DNA from: Vulcanimicrobiota bacterium
GTDB taxonomy: Bacteria > Vulcanimicrobiota > Vulcanimicrobiia > Vulcanimicrobiales > Vulcanimicrobiaceae
Length of the DNA: 64,000 bases
Direction of reading: 5' to 3'
NCBI GenBank assembly: GCA_027306785.1
Contig: DAHUZB010000035.1
Span: forward strand, 1 to 64,000
Below, in pieces: positions 33,384 through 41,706 of this stretch. Both the position numbers and the translations under genes were made by a program. The notes beneath the pieces were generated by a model, which saw only the letters and a program-made list of their open reading frames with translations, made no database searches and was not told the DNA's origin. Each line of letters opens with the position of its first letter. Position 1 is the stretch's first letter.

Positions 33384-34247
33384 GTGAAGCTGGAGCTCGA
33401 TGCCCTTGAAGCGCTCGATGCCGTGGTCCGCTCCGGGGGGCTTGCCAGAGCGGCCGAGGCGCTTGGGAAGGCGCAGTCGGCGGTGAGCTACCAGCTCAAG
33501 AGCCTGGAGGCGCAGCTCGGGGTCGCGCTGATCGACCGCGGCGGGTATCGCATTCGCCTCACCCCGGCGGGCGAGGCCGTGCTCGCCGAAGGGCGCGGCT
33601 TGCTCGAGCACGCGCAGCGGATCGAGGCGCTGGCCCGGCAGTTCGCGCAGGGCTGGGAGGCGCGGCTCGAGGTGGTGCTCGACGGCATCCTGCCCCTGCA
33701 GCAGACGCTCGCCGCCCTCAAGACGCTCGCCGACGAGGGCATCCCCACGCGCGTGCAGCTCGCGGTGGAGTTCTTGGGCGGGGTGCAGCAGCGCTTCGAT
33801 GCCGACGAGGCCGATCTGATGCTGGTGAAGGATTTCGCCCCGCGGCCGGGCCTCGCGATCGAGGCGCTACCGGAGATCGAATGCGTGCTCTGCGCGGCGG
33901 CGGATCACCCGCTCGCGACGGAGCGAAGCGTTGCGCTCGCGCAGTTGCAGCGACACGTGGAGCTTACCGTGCAAGACTCGTCGGGTACGGGAAAAGACCA
34001 GCAGTTCGGCGGCGAGCGCGTCTACAATCTCTCCGACTTCACCGCGAAGAAAGCATCGCTCCTGATGGGGCTCGGCTTCGGCTGGATGCCGCGCTATCTG
34101 GTCGACGACGAACTCGCGAGCGGCGCGTTGCGCGAGCTCGACTACGTGGGCGGCTCGCGCTATCGTTTCACGCCGTGGCTCGTCTATCGCGAGAACCACC
34201 CGCCGGGCCTCGCGCAGCAGCGCCTGATGGCGCTGCTGCGTCCGTAG
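33384..34247 (+). CDS. LysR-family transcriptional regulator
   Basis: 287 residues from GTG at 33384 with AAGGAG upstream. The winged helix is at the N-terminus (LDALDAVVRSGGLARAAEAL, GKAQSAVSYQLKSLEAQLGV, LTPAGEAVL), followed by a substrate-binding domain ending LVYRENHPPGLAQQRLMALL. Because it is divergent from hppD, it probably controls the aromatic-catabolism run or itself. The effector is unknown. Its stop lies 1 base from the stop of the convergent NmrA-like gene. Confidence 0.92.
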   Translation: MKLELDALEALDAVVRSGGLARAAEALGKAQSAVSYQLKSLEAQLGVALIDRGGYRIRLTPAGEAVLAEGRGLLEHAQRIEALARQFAQGWEARLEVVLDGILPLQQTLAALKTLADEGIPTRVQLAVEFLGGVQQRFDADEADLMLVKDFAPRPGLAIEALPEIECVLCAAADHPLATERSVALAQLQRHVELTVQDSSGTGKDQQFGGERVYNLSDFTAKKASLLMGLGFGWMPRYLVDDELASGALRELDYVGGSRYRFTPWLVYRENHPPGLAQQRLMALLRP

Positions 34248-34248
34248 G

Positions 34249-35055
34249 CTACGCCGATCGAAACGCGTCTGCGTGCTCGCGTGCGAACTGCGCGAGCGTC
34301 CGCGGTTCGCGCTTCAGAAGCGCCTTCAGGTCGGGATAGACCCGGGCGGCGTCGCCGCGACGCACGTAGCGGTAGAGATCGAGCAGCCCCTCGACGTACC
34401 ATGCGTCGAGACCGCTCTGCTCGAGCGTGGCTCGCAACGCATCTTCGGGCAGGTCGACGTAGCGCACCGCGTGGCCCAGCGCCTCGGCGAACGTCGCCGC
34501 GAACGCTTCGCCCGTAAACGTCTGCGAGCCGGTGAGTTCGTACGTGCGGCCGACGTGCGGCGCCGGATCGCCCACGATCGCGAGCACGGCTGCGGCGATG
34601 TCGCGCGCGTCGATCTGACTCATCGCCGCCGCGCCCATCGCCGCGGGATAGGTTCCGCCGGCGATCGCCTGCGCGAGCCCGAGCGCATTCTGCATGAAGA
34701 ACGTCGGGCGCAGAATCGTGAACGGCAAACCGCTCTGCGCCAAACGGCGCTCGCCGTCGGCGTGCCCCATACCGAAGTGGTGATGCCCCGCACCGGTAAC
34801 CGAAAGTTTGATCACGTGTCCGACACCCGCCGCCTTCGCGGCCGCGTAGAGCTCGGCTTCGCGCTCGGCTTGATCGGGGCCGGGAAGCGGATTTGCAAAG
34901 AGGATGCCCACGCCTTCGAGCGACCGGGCGAACGTGGCGGGGTCGCCCCAATCGAATCCCGGGCGCCCGAGCGGACGAGCCTCGATAGCCTGCGCCGTCG
35001 CGGTCAGGTGGGTGCCGATCTTTCCCGTCGGCAGGGTAAAAGCGAACGTACTCAT
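34249..35055 (-). CDS. NmrA-like NAD(P)-binding protein
   Basis: 268 residues. The fold is that of atypical SDRs of the NmrA/HSCARG type: [58 protein letters not shown] and the YELTGSQTFTGEAFAATFAE block. The dinucleotide motif is eroded; the usual GxTGxxG appears as LPTGKIG near the N-terminus. Such proteins serve as quinone/NADPH-linked reductases or redox sensors. It is divergent from an HxlR regulator with palindromic sites between them, the common arrangement for quinone or aldehyde-stress units. Confidence 0.85.
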   Translation of the reverse strand: MSTFAFTLPTGKIGTHLTATAQAIEARPLGRPGFDWGDPATFARSLEGVGILFANPLPGPDQAEREAELYAAAKAAGVGHVIKLSVTGAGHHHFGMGHADGERRLAQSGLPFTILRPTFFMQNALGLAQAIAGGTYPAAMGAAAMSQIDARDIAAAVLAIVGDPAPHVGRTYELTGSQTFTGEAFAATFAEALGHAVRYVDLPEDALRATLEQSGLDAWYVEGLLDLYRYVRRGDAARVYPDLKALLKREPRTLAQFAREHADAFRSA

Positions 35056-35068
35056 GCCACTATCTATA

Positions 35069-35112
35069 GGTTAGTACATATACTTGCGCAAGTACGTACC
35101 CATTGGTTAGTA
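35069..35112. promoter_or_regulatory. HxlR operator candidate: palindrome and paired GGTTAGTA sites
   Basis: TACTTGCGCAAGTA at 35081-35094 is a perfect 14-bp palindrome. It is flanked by two direct GGTTAGTA copies at 35069-35076 and 35105-35112. The cluster fills most of the 66-base gap between the divergent NmrA-like and HxlR genes and is AT-rich for this genome. Binding by the adjacent HxlR protein is inferred. Confidence 0.65.
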
Positions 35113-35121
35113 TCTGAGGAG

Positions 35122-35487
35122 ATGCCAGATCGCGGAAACCTCTTCAACCCGAGTTGCCCGACCCGAACCGTGATGGACGCCATCGGCGACAAGTGGACGG
35201 CGATCGTGCTCATCTTGCTCGACCGGCACGGACCGACCCGCTTCAACGAGCTGGGACGCCTCGCGCCGGGCATCTCGTTCAAGATGCTCACGCAAACGCT
35301 ACGCCGCCTCGAACGCGATGGGCTCGTGTCGCGCTCCGTCGAGCCGACGCGTCCGCCGGCGGTCACCTACGAGCTCACGCCCCTCGCGCTCGATCTCGTG
35401 CCCCTGATCGAGCAGATTCGCTCGTGGGCCGAGACGCACGTCGCACAGATCGTCGCCGCCCGCACGGCGCGCGGGATGAGCGCCTAG
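35122..35487 (+). CDS. HxlR-family transcriptional regulator
   Basis: 121 residues from ATG at 35122, preceded by GAGGAG. CPTRTVMDAIGDKWTAIVLI LL-type start, then RFNELGRLAPGISFKMLTQT and LRRLERDGLVSR with VTYELTPLALDLVPLI are the classic HxlR winged helix. A single Cys near the N-terminus (NPSCP) is the position used for sensing electrophiles or oxidation in many HxlR proteins. It probably represses the divergent NmrA-like gene and itself. Confidence 0.93.
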   Translation: MPDRGNLFNPSCPTRTVMDAIGDKWTAIVLILLDRHGPTRFNELGRLAPGISFKMLTQTLRRLERDGLVSRSVEPTRPPAVTYELTPLALDLVPLIEQIRSWAETHVAQIVAARTARGMSA

Positions 35488-35506
35488 CCTCGGCCGACCG
35501 CGCGCT

Positions 35507-35761
35507 TCACGATGACGACGCCGTCACCTCGGAGACGAGATCGACGATCGCGCCGACATCGTGCGCGCGCGATGCGCGGTCGAGCGGAAGGTCGATACCG
35601 AGATCGTTTTCGATCGCCATCATCAGCATCGAGTGCGAGAGCGAATCCCACCCGTCGATATCTGCATCCGAAGTAGCGCGCGAGATCGCGCGGCCGTCGC
35701 GGAGCGAAAAGACGCGAACCATCGCATCGCGGGTGCGCAGAAAGATTTCATCGGGATCCAT
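35507..35761 (-). CDS. Acyl carrier protein
   Basis: 84 residues, acidic and helical. GWDSLSHSMLMMAIENDLGI holds the Ser (DSL) to which phosphopantetheine is attached. It is unlike a housekeeping AcpP (which has DSLDTVELVM) and lies 6 bases after a WcbI-type gene. It is probably a dedicated carrier that delivers an acyl group for polysaccharide or lipid-linked glycan modification. Confidence 0.9.
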   Translation of the reverse strand: MDPDEIFLRTRDAMVRVFSLRDGRAISRATSDADIDGWDSLSHSMLMMAIENDLGIDLPLDRASRAHDVGAIVDLVSEVTASSS

Positions 35762-35767
35762 GTACGA

Positions 35768-36622
35768 TCACCACGTTCGGTCGAGTGCGAGATAGCGGGT
35801 CATATACTCCTCGAACGTCCATGCATGCCCGAAGTACCGATAGGTCGAGCGGCTATTGACGAATCGCAGGCCGAGTTCGTCGATGACGATCGGATGGATC
35901 GGCATCTGAACGTCCGGCGGATGGCAGGCGGCGACCGCGTCGAGTTCCGCGCGCAGCTCCGTCGGCGCCGCGCCGATCACCTCGCGACCGTGCGCGAAGA
36001 GTCGCTCGAAAAGCTCGGCATACACGGCCGTAGAGACGTTCCCATGCGACCAGAATTGGTAGAGCGTCCGCAGATGATCGAACATAAAATCCGCCATCCC
36101 GACATCGCACGCGCGATCGCGTTCCGCCGTTACGCGCGATTCGAACGCAACGATGCTCGATAGATCGGGCATCTGCTCCGTCGAGCGTTTCATGTAGGCG
36201 GAGAACGCCTCGTTTGCAGGCAGTTCGAGCGCGGCGATTTCTTCGGCGATCCGGTCCCCGAGCGGATAGCGCCCCCAGGGATATCCGGGTTCGGCCACGT
36301 TGCGTTTATCGCGACTGCGAAACGGCCAGAACGCGTTCATCAGCATGCCGGGAAAGCGAACGACGGCGCAACCGTTCGGAACGCGCTCGCGAACCGCGTC
36401 ACGCGCTACGGGATCGGCGAATTCGTTGTATTGCTCCCAAAGCATCGCGGCGTGCTCGATCTCTTCGGGCACCGGCGGCAACGTTTCACCCGGATCGGCA
36501 TGATTGGTCGCGAGAACGAAGACGAAGCGGTCGGCAAGACACGACAACTCGCTCGCATAGAGATGCAGAAGCTGCGCTTGACAGTCTCCGTAGATCGCGA
36601 TGATCTGCCGACTCGACGACAT
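35768..36622 (-). CDS. WcbI-type polysaccharide biosynthesis protein
   Basis: 284 residues. The N-terminal IIAIYGDCQAQLLHLYASEL matches the WcbI signature (GNCQxQ), and PGMLMNAFWPF fits the same family. WcbI proteins are SGNH-hydrolase-like and are linked to capsule acylation. ATG at 36622 is chosen because frame extension upstream runs into the tRNA gene. With the adjoining acyl carrier protein it suggests an acyl-transfer step on a surface polysaccharide. It is not physically linked to the glycan block at 24-30 kb. Confidence 0.8.
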   Translation of the reverse strand: MSSSRQIIAIYGDCQAQLLHLYASELSCLADRFVFVLATNHADPGETLPPVPEEIEHAAMLWEQYNEFADPVARDAVRERVPNGCAVVRFPGMLMNAFWPFRSRDKRNVAEPGYPWGRYPLGDRIAEEIAALELPANEAFSAYMKRSTEQMPDLSSIVAFESRVTAERDRACDVGMADFMFDHLRTLYQFWSHGNVSTAVYAELFERLFAHGREVIGAAPTELRAELDAVAACHPPDVQMPIHPIVIDELGLRFVNSRSTYRYFGHAWTFEEYMTRYLALDRTW

Positions 36623-36678
36623 GCGCCGCGAAGTTCGCGCGAACCTCGACGTTTCCTCATCGAGGGCGCAAGCGCACG

Positions 36679-36754
36679 TGGAGCCGACGGCCGGACTCGA
36701 ACCGGCGACCTGCTGATTACGAATCAGCTGCTCTACCAACTGAGCTACGTCGGC
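36679..36754 (-). tRNA. tRNA-Thr (anticodon CGT)
   Basis: The 76-base cloverleaf folds cleanly: acceptor GCCGACG/CGTCGGC, D-arm with AGCTCAGTTGGTAGAGC, anticodon stem GCTGA/TCAGC around the loop TTCGTAA, T-arm GCCGG TTCGAGT CCGGC, and an encoded CCA. Anticodon CGT reads ACG, threonine. It lies 56 bases upstream of the WcbI gene on the same strand. Confidence 0.95.
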
Positions 36755-36847
36755 ATATTGGGGCGACGACCGTGCTTCGCCGGGGGCGCTCACGCCCCTT
36801 CACGACGATTGTCGGGTCGGAGCCCCGGGAATGCCTTCGGGTTGCGC

Positions 36848-37327
36848 CTATTCCTCGCCGTCGAAGTAGTCGAGCGCGTCGGAGCGGACCAAACGACGCT
36901 CGGGGAGCGGCACCGACCATTTGCCGCTATCCGGGTAGTAGCACGACTCGCCGAAGGGGTTATCGGCGATGACATGGACCACGAGCGGTTCCTCGCCGTC
37001 GTTGCGCAGCTGATGCGCCTCGCCCGGTTCGAAGAGCAGCGCATCGCCGGGCTCGAGCGGCGTCTCGCCCGCCTCGTGGCGCATCACGCCGCGCCCCGAG
37101 ACGACGTAGTACATCTCCCACTGCGCGCTGTGCGCGTGATAGGGAAAGGCGCGCTTGCCCGGCGGCAGCACCGCGATCTCCAAATCGAACGGGTGGCGCA
37201 GCCGAAGGTCGCTCGAGCGCGGATCGCGGCCGAGCGCGATCGAGACCTGCTGTCCGCTCGATTCGTAGCGGCCTTTCGGCGAGCTCCAGGAATCGGTCGG
37301 CACATCTTTGATATTGATTTTGCGCAT
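36848..37327 (-). CDS. Cupin-domain protein
   Basis: 159 residues. A single cupin barrel: PFDLEIAVLPPGKRAFPYHA then HSAQWEMYYVVSGRGVMRHE (motif 1: H...H......E, approximated) and LEPGDALLFEPGEAHQLRND (motif 2, PGE.H). ATG at 37327 was chosen as the start because the in-frame upstream ATG adds an Arg-rich tail. Function unknown; small stand-alone cupins are often metal-dependent isomerases or sugar/aromatic binders. Confidence 0.85.
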   Translation of the reverse strand: MRKINIKDVPTDSWSSPKGRYESSGQQVSIALGRDPRSSDLRLRHPFDLEIAVLPPGKRAFPYHAHSAQWEMYYVVSGRGVMRHEAGETPLEPGDALLFEPGEAHQLRNDGEEPLVVHVIADNPFGESCYYPDSGKWSVPLPERRLVRSDALDYFDGEE

Positions 37328-37395
37328 GATGTCGAAACGGGACCGCCTCGTTCGATGAGAGAGCATACAGCACGCCCCCGAAAGGACTGCCTTCC

Positions 37396-37806
37396 ATGCG
37401 ATTCATGGTCATCGTCAAAGCCACCCCCGAGAGCGAAGCCGGAGTGCTTCCGGACGCCGAATTACTCGGAAAGATGGGCGCATTCAACGAGGAGCTCGTG
37501 AAAGCGGGCGTCCTGCTCGCGATGGACGGGCTGCACTCGTCGGCCAAGGGCGTGCGCATCCGCTTCGACGGCGAGCGGCGCAGCATCATCGACGGCCCCT
37601 TCGCCGAGACCAAGGAGCTGATCGCCGGCTACTGGATGATCGAGGTGAAGTCACGCGAAGAGGCGATCGCTTGGATGTCGCGCGCGCCCTTCGACGGCGG
37701 TGCCGAACTCGAACTGCGCCAGGTCTTCGAGCTCGATGAATTCGGTGCGGCGCTTTGCGATGCGGAGCGCGAACGCGAGCTGCGACTGCGAGCGAGCCTT
37801 CCGTGA
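37396..37806 (+). CDS. YCII-related DGPF-domain protein
   Basis: 136 residues. MRFMVIVKATPESEAG and the diagnostic DGPFAETKELIAGYWMIEV identify the DGPF group of YCII-related proteins. These are regularly encoded next to ECF42-type sigma factors; here the sigma gene follows with a GTGA overlap. The biochemical role of the group is not established. Confidence 0.93.
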   Translation: MRFMVIVKATPESEAGVLPDAELLGKMGAFNEELVKAGVLLAMDGLHSSAKGVRIRFDGERRSIIDGPFAETKELIAGYWMIEVKSREEAIAWMSRAPFDGGAELELRQVFELDEFGAALCDAERERELRLRASLP

Positions 37807-39050
37807 GCGACGCCGCGATCGAGGCCGTGTGGCGCATCGAGTCACCGCGCCTCATCGCGAGCCTTATGCGCGTCGTGCGCGATCTCGATGTAGCCGAAGA
37901 GCTCGCGCAGGATGCCTTCGTCGCGGCGCTCACACAGTGGCCGGGCGAAGGCATCCCGCCCAATCCCGGTGCGTGGCTGACCGCGGTCGCCAAGCGTCGC
38001 GCGATCGATCGCTTCCGTCGCGAGCGGCTCGCCGCCGAAAAATACGCGGTGCTCGAGCGCGATCGCGCGCACGCGCGGATCGACGAACCCGATTTCGCGC
38101 TGCTCGACGACGGGATCGGCGACGAGGTGCTGCGCCTGATCTTCATCGCGGCGCATCCGGTGCTCTCGACCGACGCGCGGGTGGCGCTCACGCTGCGCCT
38201 GCTCGGCGGACTCACGACCGCCGAGATCGCGCGCGCCTTTCTCACGACCGAATCGACGGTCGCGCAGCGCATCGTACGCGCGAAGCGTACGCTCGCCGAG
38301 GCGCGCGTGCCGTTCGAGGTTCCCGATCGAGCCGAGCGCCGCGCGCGCCTCGCGTCCGTGCTCGAAGTGCTCTACCTCATTTTCAATGAAGGGTACGCCG
38401 CGACCGCGGGCGACGATCTCGTGCGTCCGCAGCTCTGCGCGGAAGCGATGCGGCTCGGCCGCGTCCTTGCCGAGCTCGAACCCGACGAAAGCGAGGTGCA
38501 CGGTCTCGTGGCGCTGATGGAGCTGCACGCATCGCGCATGCACGCGCGCACCGATGACGACGGCGCCCCGATCCTCCTGCTCGCGCAGGATCGCACGCGC
38601 TGGGATCGTGTGCTCATTCGCCACGGTCTCGCGGCCCTCGCCCGAGCCGAGCAGATCGGCGGTGCGCTCGGCCCCTACGCGCTGCAAGCCGCGATCGCCG
38701 CGGTACACGCACGCGCCGCCGGCGCCGACGCGACCGATTGGCCGCGCATCGTCGCGCTCTACGACGCCCTCGCCGCGCTCACACCCTCACCCGTGATCGA
38801 CCTCAATCGCGCGGTCGCCGTCGCGATGGCCTTCGGCCCGGCCGAAGGCCTGGCGATCGTGGAGCGATTGGAGGCCGAAGGCGCGCTCGCACGCTACCAT
38901 CTGCTATCGACCGTGCGCGGCGATCTGCTCGAACGGCTCGGACGCACATCGGAAGCGTGCCTCGCGTTCGAACGCGCCGCCGAACTCACCCACAACGAAC
39001 GCGAGCGTCGCCTCCTCACGGAACGCGCCGCCGCATGCCGCTACGCGTAA
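37803..39050 (+). CDS. ECF sigma factor, ECF42-like, with long C-terminal extension
   Basis: 415 residues from GTG at 37803. Sigma region 2 (RLIASLMRVVRDLDVAEELA, PNPGAWLTAVAKRRAIDRFR) and region 4 (LTLRLLGGLTTAEIARAFLT, ESTVAQRIVRAKRTL) are followed by an about 230-residue extension (DUF6596: LYLIFNEGYAATAG) and a TPR-like end (ALARYHLLSTVRGDLLERLG). This architecture and the adjoining DGPF gene are those of ECF42 sigma factors, which are controlled by their own extension instead of an anti-sigma factor. No anti-sigma gene is present. Confidence 0.92.
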   Translation: MSDAAIEAVWRIESPRLIASLMRVVRDLDVAEELAQDAFVAALTQWPGEGIPPNPGAWLTAVAKRRAIDRFRRERLAAEKYAVLERDRAHARIDEPDFALLDDGIGDEVLRLIFIAAHPVLSTDARVALTLRLLGGLTTAEIARAFLTTESTVAQRIVRAKRTLAEARVPFEVPDRAERRARLASVLEVLYLIFNEGYAATAGDDLVRPQLCAEAMRLGRVLAELEPDESEVHGLVALMELHASRMHARTDDDGAPILLLAQDRTRWDRVLIRHGLAALARAEQIGGALGPYALQAAIAAVHARAAGADATDWPRIVALYDALAALTPSPVIDLNRAVAVAMAFGPAEGLAIVERLEAEGALARYHLLSTVRGDLLERLGRTSEACLAFERAAELTHNERERRLLTERAAACRYA

Positions 39051-39059
39051 GGAGTCTCC

Positions 39060-39440
39060 ATGAAGCTCGCCGTTCTCATCTGCCGCATCCTGCTCGGTCT
39101 GCTTTTCGTCTTTGCGGGCGCAAGCGGCTTCATCATCATCAATCACCCGCCGCCGATGCCGGGCGCCGCCGGTCAGTTCCAACAGATCTTCTTCGCGTCG
39201 CGATGGGTGCTGATGGTCGACACGGTGGAGCTCGTCTGCGGGCTGCTGCTGCTCGTCAACCGCTACGTTCCGCTCGCGCTCGTCACACTTGCCGCCGTCT
39301 TCGCGAACATCTTCGCCTTCCACATCACGATGATGCCGAGCGGCCTGCCGCCCGGCATCATCGCGTTCGCGCTCTGGGTGGTTTGCGCGTGGCCGTTCAA
39401 GGACGCATTCGCGGCGCTCTTCCGGCAACGCTACTCCTAA
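39060..39440 (+). CDS. DoxX-like membrane protein
   Basis: 126 residues with four membrane helices: VLICRILLGLLFVFAGASGF, a loop with the charged MVDTVE, LVCGLLLLVN, ALVTLAAVFANIFAFHITMM and GIIAFALWVVCAW. The pattern fits DoxX/DUF4267-like proteins. It begins 10 bases after the sigma factor gene, so it belongs to the same transcript and is a possible member of the ECF42 regulon. Confidence 0.8.
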   Translation: MKLAVLICRILLGLLFVFAGASGFIIINHPPPMPGAAGQFQQIFFASRWVLMVDTVELVCGLLLLVNRYVPLALVTLAAVFANIFAFHITMMPSGLPPGIIAFALWVVCAWPFKDAFAALFRQRYS

Positions 39441-39452
39441 GCGCGATACGCG

Positions 39453-40364
39453 CTAGGGCTTGTAGGTGAAGCCTTGCAGCGTCGCGGCGCCGGTCGCGCG
39501 GTCGGACCAATCGACCCAGATCGTGCCCGTCTTCGAATCGATCGCGACGTTGTGCACGCCCGGCGCGACCGCGATGCGATCGAGCAGCTTCGGCGCCGAG
39601 GTACCGTCGAACGAGAAGAGCGCGATACCGCCGCCCGCGCAGGCGAGCCAACCGCGCGTCGCGTCGAAGTCGCACTGATCCACCTTGCCGGGATAGGCGA
39701 CCTTATACTGCAGCGTGCCCGCGGTGCTGAAGACTTCGAGCACGCCGTTCTCACCCGCCACCAGCAGATCGTGATGCGCGGCGTCGAGCTGCAGCGGATG
39801 GTTGTTCGTGATATCCGGCGTCTTGATCAAACGCTCGACTTTGAACGTGGTCGGGCTGATCACCGCGATCTCGGAATCGCTTGCGATGTTCTGGTAGATG
39901 TCGTGCGTCTGCGGATCGACTTGGATGTACTCGGCCTTGTGCCCGGGCAGATGCACGGTCGCAATCTGCGTGAACGTCTTGGTATCGATCACGTAAATGC
40001 GATTGCCGTCGTCTTCGTCGGCGTAGATGCGCCCGAGCACCGGATCGTAGGCGATCGCATCGACGTTCCCGTCGACCGGCACCGTGCGCAGAATCTTCAT
40101 CGTCTCGGGATCGACCTCGCTGACGCTGCGCGATTCACCGTTACCGGTGAACACGTGCCCGGTCGCGGGATCGACGGCGACGCCCGCCATCGGGCCGACC
40201 GGCACGATGCCGAGTACGTTGCCGGTATCGGCATCGGCGACGAGCAGACCGTTGCCGCCCGCGTGCGCGCCGTAGACGCGGCCGCGCGCGGCGTCCACGG
40301 TCAGATAATCGAAGCCGCCGCCGGGGCTCACCGGCTGCGCGACGGTCACGGGAACGATGGGCAT
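39453..40364 (-). CDS. YncE/YVTN-type beta-propeller protein
   Basis: 303 residues of repeated blades: GGFDYLTVDAARGRVYGAHA, AGVAVDPATGHVFTGNGE, DAIAYDPVLGRIYADEDDGN and EYIQVDPQTHDIYQNIASDS. Blade spacing of about 42 residues predicts a seven-bladed propeller. No signal peptide is visible from the ATG at 40364, although many relatives are exported, so a longer N-terminus cannot be excluded. Probable ligand-binding or scaffold role; substrate unknown. Confidence 0.85.
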   Translation of the reverse strand: MPIVPVTVAQPVSPGGGFDYLTVDAARGRVYGAHAGGNGLLVADADTGNVLGIVPVGPMAGVAVDPATGHVFTGNGESRSVSEVDPETMKILRTVPVDGNVDAIAYDPVLGRIYADEDDGNRIYVIDTKTFTQIATVHLPGHKAEYIQVDPQTHDIYQNIASDSEIAVISPTTFKVERLIKTPDITNNHPLQLDAAHHDLLVAGENGVLEVFSTAGTLQYKVAYPGKVDQCDFDATRGWLACAGGGIALFSFDGTSAPKLLDRIAVAPGVHNVAIDSKTGTIWVDWSDRATGAATLQGFTYKP

Positions 40365-40424
40365 GACTCTACCTCCAAGCGAGGATGCTAGCGACGTGAG
40401 ATGACGCGAAGATGAACGGCGCGC

Positions 40425-40673
40425 TTACGGCTCGTCGTGAAACGTGCCGCGCTTTGCGGTGCGATCGAGTTCGAGATCCTCGAGCAGATAGTAGACGATC
40501 TTGCGATCCTTGAACCCGACCTTCGCGAGTTGCGTGCCGCCGATCTCGACGACCTCGTGGATGCTGCCTTCGACGCCCGCATAGGCGTAGTTGACCTCGG
40601 TATAGTTCGGGTTTCCCGGCTGCGGACGCGGAATCGCCTTGACGCCGCGCAGCGGGGTGGAATGACGATGCAT
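40425..40673 (-). CDS. Small hypothetical protein
   Basis: 82 residues from ATG at 40673 with AAAGAGGG upstream. It reads VNYAYAGVEGSIHEVVEIGG then TQLAKVGFKDRKIVYYLLED, a beta-rich pattern with many charges and no signal or membrane segment. The family is not recognised. Its start codon lies 60 bases from that of the divergent carbonic anhydrase gene, and the propeller gene follows 60 bases downstream on the same strand. Confidence 0.7.
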   Translation of the reverse strand: MHRHSTPLRGVKAIPRPQPGNPNYTEVNYAYAGVEGSIHEVVEIGGTQLAKVGFKDRKIVYYLLEDLELDRTAKRGTFHDEP

Positions 40674-40733
40674 GCGCCCTCTTTCGACGCCGGGGTACAG
40701 GGGTCCCCAAAGCCCTCGGCGCACTCCTTTTTC

Positions 40734-41255
40734 GTGATCATCACCTATCGCGGCAAGACGCCCAAGGTTCATCCCTCCGCCTTCGTGGCACCGACCGCCG
40801 TGCTGATCGGCGATGTCGAGGTCGGCGAGGAGTCGAGCATCTGGTTCGGCACCGTCCTCCGCGGCGACAACGGCCCGATCCGCATCGGGAAACGCACCTC
40901 GGTTCAAGATAACGCCGTGATCCACGTCGAGGAGCTCACGCAGATCGACGACGATGTGACGGTCGGCCATGCCGCCGTGATCGAGGACTGCCACGTAAAA
41001 TCCGGCGCGCTGATCGGCAGCAACGCGGTGCTACTCAACGGCAGCGTCGTCGGCGAGGGCTCGCTCATCGCGGCAGGCAGCGTGGTTGGGCAAGGCGTGC
41101 AGATTCCCGATCACGTGCTCGCCGCGGGCGTCCCGGCGGTCGTCAAGAAGCCGATCGAGGGCAACGCGCAGCAGTGGGTGGCGCGCGCCGCCGACGAATA
41201 CGTGCATCTCTCGCGCAGCTACAAGGCCGAGGGGATCGATGGCCTCCGTCCGTGA
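40734..41255 (+). CDS. Gamma carbonic anhydrase-like hexapeptide protein
   Basis: 173 residues from GTG at 40734, the position where relatives begin (VIITYRGKTPKVHPSAFVAP). An ATG at 40662 would add 24 residues and overlap the divergent gene. Left-handed beta-helix hexapeptides run through VAPTAVLIGDVEVGEESSIW, TSVQDNAVIHV and VTVGHAAVIEDCHVKSGALI, with metal-site histidines in VIHV, VGHAA and EDCH. The family includes carbonic anhydrases and carnitine-operon CaiE-like proteins; enzymatic activity is not certain. Confidence 0.88.
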   Translation: MIITYRGKTPKVHPSAFVAPTAVLIGDVEVGEESSIWFGTVLRGDNGPIRIGKRTSVQDNAVIHVEELTQIDDDVTVGHAAVIEDCHVKSGALIGSNAVLLNGSVVGEGSLIAAGSVVGQGVQIPDHVLAAGVPAVVKKPIEGNAQQWVARAADEYVHLSRSYKAEGIDGLRP

Positions 41256-41706
41256 GCGGATCGTGCAGTTCATCGAAAGCGAAGGTCACCGCGTCGATGC
41301 CTCGCCGCTCGACGAAGCCGAAGGCGTGAGCGAACTGCTCTTCCGCACGCGCGGCCAAGTCTTCTCGGTCACGACGTTCGAGCAGAATCCGGGCGCGTTC
41401 ACGATCTCGACCGCGTACGAGATTCCCGATTGGGCGCGCGAACGCGGGCAGAACGTGGAGACGCTCGCGCGCGTGAACGACGAGTTTCCCGATGTCGCGT
41501 TCGTGATGGCGCACGACGGCGGGCTCTTCGTTACCACGAGCGACGAGGCGCCCGGCTCGCCCGAGGCGTTCACGCGCACCTTCTGGGAGCGCGTCGGGCG
41601 CGTGCGCGAGGCGGGCGCGCGCGCGATCGAGGATATCGTCGACCGCACCGAGAGCAAAGCCGCCGCCGAGAAATTCATCAACTCGTTCATGCGGAGCGAA
41701 CAATGA
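41239..41706 (+). CDS. YbjN-like (T3SS-chaperone-fold) protein, copy 1
   Basis: 155 residues. The start at 41239 has GAGGGGATCG upstream and overlaps the carbonic anhydrase end. ERIVQFIESEGHRVDASPLD followed by SELLFRTRGQVFSVTTFE and NVETLARVNDEFPDVAFVM fits the YbjN alpha/beta layout (helix, beta meander, helix). YbjN proteins are small stress-related factors of unclear action. It is followed by a similar, ATGA-coupled protein. Confidence 0.65.
   Translation: MASVRERIVQFIESEGHRVDASPLDEAEGVSELLFRTRGQVFSVTTFEQNPGAFTISTAYEIPDWARERGQNVETLARVNDEFPDVAFVMAHDGGLFVTTSDEAPGSPEAFTRTFWERVGRVREAGARAIEDIVDRTESKAAAEKFINSFMRSEQ

Noticed and set aside
36679-36793. N-terminal extension of the WcbI protein through the tRNA
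   Set aside because: The peptide DVAQLVEQLIRNQQVAGSSP is the familiar translation of an antisense tRNA gene, not protein.
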